In this document: positions 1-5,607 of the stretch, in pieces
Layout: each line of letters opens with the position of its first letter
Numbering within the stretch: the first letter of the stretch is position 1
Source of the DNA: JALOAP01 sp964632355
GTDB lineage: Bacteria > Chloroflexota > Dehalococcoidia > Tepidiformales > Tepidiformaceae
Direction of reading: 5' to 3'
Length of the DNA stretch: 5,607 nt
Assembly: GCA_964632355.1 (NCBI GenBank)
Contig: CAZWBW010000140.1
Coordinates: 1 to 5,607, forward strand
Program-made: the position numbers and the translations under genes
The notes under the pieces: generated by a model
The model's input: the letters and a program-made list of their open reading frames with translations, nothing else
Databases searched by the model: none
Told to the model about the DNA's origin: nothing

Positions 1-2
1 GC

Positions 3-3000
3 GTCACTGTCGAGGGGACGAGCCAGGGCATTCCGGGACTGCTCGTCGAGGCCATTAACCCGTCAACCCGCACCGCTTCCCGATTCGGTGCGGTTGCAAC
101 AGACGCCGATGGCGCGTTCGTTATCCCACTGCCCGCTCAGCGGCTTGGCACCGAAGCCGCCTGGTGGGACGTGCAGGTCCAGGTGTTGGCCCCTGAACGA
201 AGGGACCTGACGCGCGACCAGCGAGTGCTGTTCACCACGGAGGTGCGGCGGCAAGCGGGTGGACGTGAGTTCTTCGCGATCGAGATCCCACGCGAGGCCC
301 TCGAACAAGCGGGAGTCCAGGCACCGGACCGGCGCGACACCGAACCAGAAACGATCATCCGAACCGCTGCCGCCACGCGCATCCTCGACCTGAAGGCGCG
401 TGAGGCGCGCGACGACGAGATAGCCTCGCGCCTCGAAGCGATCGTGAAACGTCGGGAACTTCTCCGTGGCCCGCTCCTCGAACGTGCCCGGGAGGACCTC
501 TCGACGGTCTCCGATGCCGAGCGGGATTCGGAGCGATTTGTCCCCTCCGCGGACGACATCGAGCCCGTATACCTGTCCGCCCTTGTGAAGGATATCGGGC
601 GGCTCGCCGACGCCGCCGGAGAGACGGGGAAGGTCGAGCTTCGGGCCGGGTTCGCCCTCGACAAAGCGCAGGCCGAGACAATCGCGAATACGCTCGGGGG
701 CGCCGAGACGCTGACGGAAGAGGAGCTCGAAAACGCGCTGGGCGTCAGCCTCGACAAGCCGGCCGTCCTCTATGCGCAGCACGCCGCGCCCGACCTGTGC
801 CGCCCGAGGACGGCCGCCGAGTCGTGCCTCGATGCCGCGCCGGACGACGAAGATGACGGCGGCACCGGCGGCGAGGATGGTGGCGACGACGACGGTGGGG
901 CGGCCGATGGCCCGGGTGCGAATGGCAGCGAATTCGTGAAAGCCGCGGCCATCGCCGAAGTGATGCACCGTATGGTGTCGCCCGAATCCCCGGTGGAGTT
1001 CGGCCTCGAATCTGTCCCGCTCGAAGAGAACCTCACGGTCGGTGGCGTGTCGGACGCCATCAACCGCGTGATTTTCTCGCCGGGTCCGGCTGAGGTTCCT
1101 GCGTTCCACGACTTCCACGACCTGCAGGTCGCGTTCGAACCGGTATGGCAGGAGGCCCTTGACGATCGCCTTCTTGGCGACGTGAGCGAGCTGTACGACC
1201 GCATCGTCGAGGAGGGAGGAGCGCCGGCCAACCAGCTCGTCGGGAACTACGTGAATGCAGCGTCGAAGAAGGGATTCATCACCGGCATCCTCGACCACCT
1301 GCAGGACATCTTCACGGCGACGCAGGAGCCGGGCGTACCGGCGGTGGTGGTAAGCGCGGTCTACATCTCGCAGGCGGAGTGGCAGGCGTTACCAGCGGGG
1401 TCGCAGACGGTGCTCCTGAAGCTGGCACAGCAGATCGAGACGCTGCGCAACCGGCTGATGAGCGCCATCGACCCGAGCAAGATCCCCGAGGGCTTCCCGG
1501 ACTCGCTGAAGGACATGGTGCTGGCGGCCTATTCGAAGGAAGCGCTCGCGTACCGGGCGCAGATCCAGATCCTGCGCGCCGATGCCGAGCGGCTGGTGGC
1601 CCACGCACGGCGGCTCGTGTTGGAACGTGAGGCCCGGCAGCCGTTCCGTCCGACACACGCGGTGATCGACGACCTGAAGCGCCGCCGCAGCCAGGCCTAT
1701 CCGTTCCGGTACTTCGCGGCGAGCCCGAAGCACCGGAGCGTGAATTTCGGGATCGTCGTGACCTATCGGCAGAAGTGGACGCCCGTGTCGTACCAGGTCG
1801 GCGAACTCGTGAAGACCATCCCGCTGGCGCCCCGGGAAGTCCGGAAGTTCAGCCGCCGCACCGTGACCAAGACGCGGCGAGCGCGACAGGAGATCGAGTC
1901 GAACCTCATTGCGCGACGGCGCGAATCGGAACAGAAAGTCCGTGCGGAAGCCGAGATCATCGCGCGTGCGACTGCCCGGACCAACTTCTCCCTTTCCCAT
2001 AGCGGGACCGTCTCCATCGGCGAGGAAGGACTGGGAGGGAGCGCCACGACCACATCGACGTTCACCCGCGACGCCGAGAAGCATTCGGAGTCGATTAAGC
2101 GCGAGTTCCGCGAGGCGATTCTGAAGAGCGCCGAGGAGTACAAGAACGAACGAAAGGTCGAAGTTACGACTGAAGAGTCGTTTGAAACGGAGTCCACTGA
2201 ATCAGGCGAGATTCACAATCCGAACGATGAAATCCCGGTGACTTTTCTCTTCTACGAGCTTCAGCGGCGATACAAGATCGAAGAGAAGATTCACCAGCTC
2301 CAATCGGTCGTGCTGGTTGCGCAGGAGGTGCCTGCGCCGAGCGAAATTGACGTTTCGTGGATCATTCGGCACGACTGGATCCTGAACCGCGTTCTGCTGG
2401 ATGACTCGTTCCGCCCTGCGCTGACCTACGCCTCGACGACGTTGATCAGCGAAGATGCAGCGCTGCGGGAGATGCGCGAATCGCTGTTCCGGCAGCGGAA
2501 GCTCGTCGAGGAACTCAAGGAGGACGTGGCGGAGCGGCGAGCCATGGAGGGGCTGCGGTACGCCGCGCTGCAACGGCAGATCGAGCGAACCGCGGCATCC
2601 GCCGACTCGGGCGGGGGACTCTTCGGCGCCATCGGCGACTTCCTGGGCAATATCCCACTCGCCGGCGAACTGGTGGAGGCGGGCATTGACCTCCTCACCG
2701 GCGGCGGTGACGTGCCGTCCGAGGCGGCACAGGTTCGCGAGGGCGCCGCGAGGGATGCGTATGACCGAGAGCGGCGCGCGGAACAGGAGCTGTTCGGGAG
2801 GCTCGAGAACGCGGTTTCGGCGCTCGAACAGATGGAGCGCGAGTACAGCGAACGGTATGCCCAACACCTTCGGGAACTCGCGCAGGTCGAGCGGCTCATC
2901 GGCCACATCGTGCAGAACATCATGCCGTACATGCAGGCCATCTGGGCGTACGAGCCAGACGACCAGCGCTTCCTCAGGTTGCGGAACGTGCCGGTGCCGG

Positions 3001-3749
3001 TGTTCCGGAAGGACAAGACGCAACGGCACTTCCGCTTCACGACAGAGCCTGCGCCGGTGCTGAAGGCGCGCCGACTCCCGAATGTCCGCGACTACGTGGT
3101 TAATGCAGACCTTGCGGTCGTGGCGCCACCGAGGCAGCCGGCGGACATTGAAACGCGGCCGCTTTCCGAAGTCGCTGACCTGAATCGCCCGTTGGGGTTC
3201 CTGGGGAACTACATGATTTTCCCCATGTACGAGGCGAACGCGATCACGGAATTCATGATGGATCCGTACGTCACGTTGGCCGAAGGCGAGTACAACGTGT
3301 CGGACCCCGATCTCCTCGGGAACATGTCACTGGAGGAGTTTTCGGACTACGTCTGCTGCCTGAAACAGCATCTCGAAAAGGAGGGCGAGCCGGGCCGGGC
3401 ACAGTTCGAAGAACTGAGGCCGTTCCTGCGAGAGACATTGAAGCGGCTGCTTGAGCGATCTCTCAGGGATAATGACGAGGTCATCGTCCCAACAGATAGC
3501 CTCTATATCGAAGCGCTTCCGGGTGCGCACTCGGTGATCGAAAAGTTCAAGCATCTGCACCGCCAACTCGATGTGAAAGAGGTGCAGGAAGAAGTGCGGC
3601 GCGCAGCGCTGGATAACATCCGCAGGGCCCAGCGAATTCTCGCCGGTGACCTGGAAGATCCCGACATCGAAGCGAAGTACCTCTTCGAGGGCGACGGGCA
3701 GGCGACGATCGTCACTCCGCCACCGCCCGGGGGAGGTAGCAACCCATGA
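3..3749 (+). CDS. Very large multidomain coiled-coil protein, 5'-truncated by window edge
   Basis: I do not recognise the family. The frame is open from the first full codon to the TGA at 3747-3749, so the gene begins left of the window; the GTG at 171 is internal, because the 56 codons before it look like real protein. Counting the codon at position 3 as residue 1 (1248 visible): residues 1-75 resemble a carboxypeptidase-regulatory-like beta sandwich (PGLLVEAIN, then TDADGAFVIPL). Residues 277-310 form an acidic Asp/Gly linker (DDEDDGG, GGDDDGG). A long, mostly helical region follows. Around 579 is a beta-like stretch (SVNFGIVVTYRQKW). Residues 624-719 read as helix, Ser/Thr-rich beta tip (661-690), helix. 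Residues 739-758 contain NPNDEIPVTFLFYELQRRY. Residues 816-984 are two long charged helices around a hydrophobic Gly-rich loop (868-903). The C-terminus is Pro/Gly-rich (TPPPPGGGSNP). No signal peptide can be judged because the N-terminus is missing. The stop overlaps an ATG that leads into the nuclease gene, which suggests co-expression. A scaffold, delivery or membrane-acting role is inference only. Confidence 0.9.
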   Translation, partial: VTVEGTSQGIPGLLVEAINPSTRTASRFGAVATDADGAFVIPLPAQRLGTEAAWWDVQVQVLAPERRDLTRDQRVLFTTEVRRQAGGREFFAIEIPREALEQAGVQAPDRRDTEPETIIRTAAATRILDLKAREARDDEIASRLEAIVKRRELLRGPLLERAREDLSTVSDAERDSERFVPSADDIEPVYLSALVKDIGRLADAAGETGKVELRAGFALDKAQAETIANTLGGAETLTEEELENALGVSLDKPAVLYAQHAAPDLCRPRTAAESCLDAAPDDEDDGGTGGEDGGDDDGGAADGPGANGSEFVKAAAIAEVMHRMVSPESPVEFGLESVPLEENLTVGGVSDAINRVIFSPGPAEVPAFHDFHDLQVAFEPVWQEALDDRLLGDVSELYDRIVEEGGAPANQLVGNYVNAASKKGFITGILDHLQDIFTATQEPGVPAVVVSAVYISQAEWQALPAGSQTVLLKLAQQIETLRNRLMSAIDPSKIPEGFPDSLKDMVLAAYSKEALAYRAQIQILRADAERLVAHARRLVLEREARQPFRPTHAVIDDLKRRRSQAYPFRYFAASPKHRSVNFGIVVTYRQKWTPVSYQVGELVKTIPLAPREVRKFSRRTVTKTRRARQEIESNLIARRRESEQKVRAEAEIIARATARTNFSLSHSGTVSIGEEGLGGSATTTSTFTRDAEKHSESIKREFREAILKSAEEYKNERKVEVTTEESFETESTESGEIHNPNDEIPVTFLFYELQRRYKIEEKIHQLQSVVLVAQEVPAPSEIDVSWIIRHDWILNRVLLDDSFRPALTYASTTLISEDAALREMRESLFRQRKLVEELKEDVAERRAMEGLRYAALQRQIERTAASADSGGGLFGAIGDFLGNIPLAGELVEAGIDLLTGGGDVPSEAAQVREGAARDAYDRERRAEQELFGRLENAVSALEQMEREYSERYAQHLRELAQVERLIGHIVQNIMPYMQAIWAYEPDDQRFLRLRNVPVPVFRKDKTQRHFRFTTEPAPVLKARRLPNVRDYVVNADLAVVAPPRQPADIETRPLSEVADLNRPLGFLGNYMIFPMYEANAITEFMMDPYVTLAEGEYNVSDPDLLGNMSLEEFSDYVCCLKQHLEKEGEPGRAQFEELRPFLRETLKRLLERSLRDNDEVIVPTDSLYIEALPGAHSVIEKFKHLHRQLDVKEVQEEVRRAALDNIRRAQRILAGDLEDPDIEAKYLFEGDGQATIVTPPPPGGGSNP
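3729..3737 (+). promoter_or_regulatory. Strong Shine-Dalgarno sequence inside the 3' end of the large gene
   Basis: GGGGGAGGT lies inside the last codons of the large gene, eight bases before the ATG at 3746. It is the best ribosome-binding site I see in the window. That ATG overlaps the TGA of the large gene (ATGA), a typical translational-coupling arrangement. The site shows that initiation at 3746 is probably real, even though the frame it opens closes after 23 codons. Confidence 0.6.
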
Positions 3750-3817
3750 GGCAGCGGACTCGCTTTCGAACAGGCGGCGCGGGCGCTCGGCGAACGAGTC
3801 GCAGCGCGGGAGTGTAG
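3746..3817 (+). CDS. Short leader-like ORF (23 aa) between the large gene and the nuclease gene
   Basis: ATG at 3746 overlaps the upstream TGA and has a strong ribosome-binding site. The frame gives MRQRTRFRTGGAGARRTSRS plus three residues and stops at the TAG of 3815-3817. It is in the same frame as the nuclease ORF, whose GTG start lies three bases after that TAG (3818-3820 between). Three readings fit: a leader peptide that hands ribosomes to the next start by termination and reinitiation; the true N-terminus of the nuclease gene interrupted by a nonsense mutation; or a region damaged by indels. The Arg-rich composition is typical of an off-frame reading of GC-rich DNA, so a functional peptide is not assured. 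Frame 0 across the same bases gives a more helix-like stretch (GLAFEQAARALGERVAARE). Confidence 0.3.
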   Translation: MRQRTRFRTGGAGARRTSRSAGV

Positions 3818-3820
3818 GCG

Positions 3821-5212
3821 GTGTCCGGCCGGCCGATCCTCCGGCCTCAACCGAACCACTGGTGGCTGCAACGCGCGTCACCGCTTACGAAAATGGCCGT
3901 CAAGGCGTTGGATGGCGGCGAATCGGGCAAGGTGCTCCTGGCGACTGCCGCGGCGAACCGCTCGCAGGAGCGCTTTCGCAGGTGGGCCCTCGAACTGCAG
4001 GCACTTTCGCACAGTCCTTACGGAAACTACCTGCACTACTTCTTCGTGAGCCTTCGAAAGTGGAACGCACGAGTGGCCGCAGGGTTGAGTTCAATGTTGG
4101 GGCAGGCGGGTATCATCATTTCCTCAACATCCGGCCACTTCACATCACTGGAACACCTCGATCCAAAAGAGCCAGTACCGACATCGCCGGTCGATCCACG
4201 CGTCAGGGCCGTACCGGCGTCGCGCTGGGTCGATGCGTTCACGTCCGTGAATTACGAACTGGACTATCGTCCGAAAAAGAGGGGCTATCTTTCGGAAGTT
4301 CTGCAGCTCACCTACGCCGATGGGACGGTTATCGACATCGATATACGGACCATCTGCGACAACCAGGAACCAGCATTGGGACAGGTGTTCGCACATGCGC
4401 AACCGGGGATCGGCGGGAGGCTGTTCCCGCTCCGAATGAGCCGTTCGTCGACGCCCAAACTCTGGCGTGCGAAACAGGCGGCGATTCAGAAGATGGTCCA
4501 GGAAAACGCGGACTTCGAGTTCTTCGTCTCCCTCAGCCTGGCCGGCGTAATGAGCGGGCTGCCAGCCGGTCCCGTAGTTGGCCCGGCGCCCGCTCCACCG
4601 AACCCGGTGCATCTGCCGCGGCGCCCTGCGGGCGGGCAGCCAGGGAGCAGGCCGCCAGCGCCGCCGCCGGCCGGTGGCCGGCCCCCGCAGAGCACCGCGA
4701 CGACAAGACCGCCCACACAGCCAGGAAGTGGCGCCCCACGCGCGAGCACAAACCCGCTCGCGTACATTGCGGCGCCGGGCGAGGTCATCGGCCAGGTTCC
4801 CGCCGCGCAACTCCCCTCGCGCCCCTACGGGTCCACCGGCTACGGGACGGCGATGGAGCCCCAAATGGTGGCCATGGTGCAGCGCCGCTTCCCGAACACT
4901 CAGTTCCGGTTTCGAACAGGCCGGGGCAACACGGGCCCGGATGTCGAGTGGGTCGGCGGCGAGAACCCGGGCTTCCATATCGCTGACTTCAAGCCCGACA
5001 GCGCCACGGGCTGGAAGAAGTTCGTGAGCCAGGCCCGACAGTGGGATGGGGGGAAGATGGCCCCGAAGAACCAGGAGTTCAAGGCGGCGATCATCATGTA
5101 CCAGCAGGACGGCACCGTCTTCATCGGGGATGTGGGCACCGTCGGCCGAACAACCACCAGGATCAATGTCGGGTCCCGCAAGCCCCCTGCCCGACCGGGG
5201 CCCCGCCGGTGA
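3821..5212 (+). CDS. Putative PD-(D/E)XK nuclease effector with Pro-rich linker (463 aa)
   Basis: Probable DNA-cleaving effector; the exact family is not identified. From the GTG at 3821: residues 1-247 form an unrecognised N-terminal domain with a helical start (RWALELQALSH) and a later mixed part (YLSEVLQLTYADGTVIDIDI). Residues 248-312 are a Pro/Gly/Ala-rich flexible linker. Residues from about 313 form a compact C-terminal domain. That domain carries E346 in a helix (TAMEPQMVAMVQRRF), D374 in GPDVEW and D389-F-K391 in HIADFKP, followed by a helix with Q404 and Q407 (VSQARQW). E, then D, then DxK is the metal-binding and catalytic pattern of the PD-(D/E)XK restriction-endonuclease fold, also known from polymorphic-toxin tips. 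Variable N-terminal module, linker and C-terminal nuclease is the usual toxin layout. The start is uncertain: GTG 3821 has GGGAG eight bases upstream, while ATG 3893 has no clear site. It is co-directional with the large gene; no convincing immunity gene follows. Confidence 0.8.
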   Translation: MSGRPILRPQPNHWWLQRASPLTKMAVKALDGGESGKVLLATAAANRSQERFRRWALELQALSHSPYGNYLHYFFVSLRKWNARVAAGLSSMLGQAGIIISSTSGHFTSLEHLDPKEPVPTSPVDPRVRAVPASRWVDAFTSVNYELDYRPKKRGYLSEVLQLTYADGTVIDIDIRTICDNQEPALGQVFAHAQPGIGGRLFPLRMSRSSTPKLWRAKQAAIQKMVQENADFEFFVSLSLAGVMSGLPAGPVVGPAPAPPNPVHLPRRPAGGQPGSRPPAPPPAGGRPPQSTATTRPPTQPGSGAPRASTNPLAYIAAPGEVIGQVPAAQLPSRPYGSTGYGTAMEPQMVAMVQRRFPNTQFRFRTGRGNTGPDVEWVGGENPGFHIADFKPDSATGWKKFVSQARQWDGGKMAPKNQEFKAAIIMYQQDGTVFIGDVGTVGRTTTRINVGSRKPPARPGPRR

Positions 5213-5346
5213 ACTTCGGCGGAGGGCGGGACGTTGCCCGAACCGTGGCGCTGCGCAGGGGACGACGTGGCCGCGTCCTGGTGGCGGCGTCGCTGCTCGT
5301 TACCAACGGCCTGGCGGCAGCGTTCCCGGGAGGGGGCCTGCTGTGA
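5209..5346 (+). CDS. Short hydrophobic ORF (45 aa), possibly the tail of a lost gene
   Basis: GTG at 5209 overlaps the TGA of the nuclease gene (GTGA), and its own TGA at 5344-5346 overlaps the GTG of the next frame (GTGA). The product begins VNFGGGRDVARTVALRRGRR and continues with one hydrophobic stretch (VLVAASLLVTNGLAAAF), so it could be a single-pass membrane peptide. I recognise no family. The overlap with a CobD/CbiB-like start suggests instead that this is the C-terminal end of a gene that once preceded cobD, fused here by a deletion or rearrangement. It sits where an immunity gene would be expected but is far too small to call one. The ribosome-binding site is weak (only a GGGG within the GC-rich end of the nuclease gene). 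Confidence 0.3.
   Translation: MNFGGGRDVARTVALRRGRRGRVLVAASLLVTNGLAAAFPGGGLL
5328..5336 (+). promoter_or_regulatory. Shine-Dalgarno sequence for the cobD-like frame
   Basis: GGGAGGGGG, with GGAGG at 5329-5333, lies nine bases before the GTG at 5343. Together with the GTGA overlap it supports 5343 as a genuine translation start, although the gene behind it is broken. Confidence 0.45.
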
Positions 5347-5522
5347 ACCGTCGAATCACCGTCGCTGCCGTCGCGGTGGCTTTGGACCTTGCGTTCGGCG
5401 AACTGCGGTACCGGTACCACCGCGGTAGCGTGGGTTGGGAGGGGAATCGACACCGCCGATCGCCGCCTGCCACAGGGCGACGACCATGCAACCGAACTCG
5501 TCGCGTACGCGGATGCGCCACT
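5343..5522 (+). pseudogene. cobD: N-terminal fragment of CobD/CbiB-like cobalamin biosynthesis protein, frameshifted
   Basis: Family role: CobD/CbiB is an integral membrane adenosylcobinamide-phosphate synthase that attaches the aminopropanol arm to adenosylcobyric acid late in cobalamin synthesis. What is seen: from GTG 5343 the first 26 codons read VNRRITVAAVAVALDLAFGE then LRYRYH. A change to the next frame at 5421-5424, where four bases (cgcg) stand in for one codon, continues as VAWVGRGIDTADRR. Joined, this gives the CobD N-terminal pattern: hydrophobic segment, LDLxxGE, His, then VAW-(hydrophobic)-GR-x-I. The family normally has HPVxWMGR at this point. Without the shift, the first frame runs off as Arg-rich nonsense to a TGA at 5573-5575, inside the CRISPR spacer. 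Intact members are around 300 aa; only about 59 codons fit before the array. It could be a real truncated remnant or a gene damaged by sequencing error and misassembly. The assignment rests on motif memory. Confidence 0.5.
5407..5418. repeat. 12-bp perfect palindrome beside the cobD frameshift
   Basis: GGTACCGGTACC is its own reverse complement and is also a tandem pair of GGTACC. It lies three bases before the four-base stretch where the cobD-like frame shifts. It encodes RYRY and may be coincidental, but a strong palindrome next to an apparent indel is a plausible site for replication slippage or a read error. Confidence 0.4.
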
Positions 5523-5607
5523 GGTTCACCCCCACGCGTGTGGGGACCACGGTCATCCAATCCGGGAGCGAGTTGATCCCGGAGGTTCACCCCCACGCGT
5601 GTGGGGA
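5523..5607 (-). CRISPR. Edge of a type I-E-like CRISPR array (1 full repeat, 1 spacer, 1 partial repeat)
   Basis: A 28-base repeat at 5523-5550 recurs at 5584 and is cut by the window end after 24 identical bases. The period is 61 and the spacer (5551-5583) is 33 bases, which matches type I-E geometry. The repeat contains CCCCACGCGTGTGGGG, a six-base-pair stem with a four-base loop, flanked by GGTTCA on the left and ACCAC on the right. Read on the minus strand it starts GTGGTCCCC and ends GGTGAACC, resembling the canonical I-E crRNA orientation, whose repeats end near (A/G)T(A/G)AACC. I therefore infer minus-strand transcription, a leader beyond the right edge, and that the window shows the old, leader-distal end. 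No cas gene or leader is visible. Neighbouring positions 5462-5489, one period upstream, do not resemble the repeat. Confidence 0.9.
5561..5583. repeat. Inverted repeat inside the CRISPR spacer
   Basis: TCCGGGA at 5561-5567 is matched by its reverse complement TCCCGGA at 5577-5583, separated by nine bases. The second arm abuts the next CRISPR repeat. As RNA it could form a seven-base-pair GC-rich hairpin within the spacer. It may come from a palindromic site in the spacer's source DNA. Confidence 0.6.

Noticed and set aside
171..173. GTG at 171 as the start of the large gene
   Set aside because: The frame is open to the left edge and the preceding 56 codons read as a carboxypeptidase-regulatory-like domain, so the gene begins outside the window.
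831..932. Acidic stretch as evidence for a haloarchaeal host
   Set aside because: The rest of both large proteins is Arg/Lys-rich, and the repeat is of the bacterial type I-E kind.
63..1298. Long minus-strand open frame (411 codons) opposite the large gene
   Set aside because: Typical antisense shadow of GC-rich coding DNA. It is Arg-rich with no recognisable motif, while the plus frame has coherent domains.
2202..3040. Two long minus-strand frames opposite the coiled-coil region
   Set aside because: They mirror plus-strand codon bias, have Ser/Arg or His/Arg/Leu-rich low-information translations, and lack plausible ribosome-binding sites or context.
3646..4986. 446-codon plus-strand frame overlapping the end of the large gene and the nuclease gene
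   Set aside because: Most of it is an off-frame reading of the nuclease gene. Only about 3817-3900 looks protein-like, and that is discussed with the start problem.
5182..5208. GC-rich inverted segment at the end of the nuclease gene as a terminator
   Set aside because: The pairing is short and imperfect, there is no T-run, and it lies inside the coding frame with overlapping downstream starts.
5462..5489. Possible degenerate CRISPR repeat one period upstream of the first repeat
   Set aside because: Base-by-base comparison gives only chance-level matches and the palindromic core is absent.

Overview
This is a GC-rich window (by eye about 63-65% G+C) from what is most likely a bacterium. No rRNA, tRNA or marker gene fixes the lineage. 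The long proteins are rich in Arg and Lys rather than uniformly acidic, which argues against a salt-in haloarchaeon. The two repeat copies at the right edge have the length, period and palindrome of a type I-E CRISPR array.

Layout, left to right. (1) Positions 3-3749, plus strand: the 3' part of a very large gene, open at the left edge, with 1248 codons visible. Its product starts (as seen) in a carboxypeptidase-regulatory-like beta domain and continues through an acidic Asp/Gly linker and a long helical part. Two predicted coiled-coil hairpins follow, one with a Ser/Thr-rich beta tip and one with a hydrophobic Gly-rich tip. I cannot name this family. (2) Positions 3746-3817: a 23-codon leader-like ORF behind the best Shine-Dalgarno sequence in the window. 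It ends in an amber codon lying in frame with, and just before, the next gene. (3) Positions 3821-5212: a 463-aa protein with an unrecognised N-terminal domain, a Pro-rich linker and a C-terminal domain carrying the E...D...DxK signature of PD-(D/E)XK nucleases. This is the layout of a polymorphic-toxin or effector nuclease. (4) Positions 5209-5346: a short hydrophobic ORF overlapping both neighbours by a GTGA. (5) Positions 5343-5522: what looks like the N-terminal end of a CobD/CbiB cobalamin-biosynthesis gene, broken by a +1 frameshift. (6) Position 5523 to the end: one full repeat, one 33-nt spacer and the first 24 nt of a second repeat.

How they may work together: the large protein and the nuclease form one tightly packed transcription unit. 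The most economical reading is a nuclease effector made together with a large coiled-coil partner, which could be a delivery, scaffold or membrane-acting protein. That pairing is inference. No clear immunity gene follows the nuclease. The sequence between nuclease and array looks like a rearranged remnant of a cobalamin locus, so the right part of the window is either a genuine junction in an accessory or defence region or carries sequencing or assembly errors.
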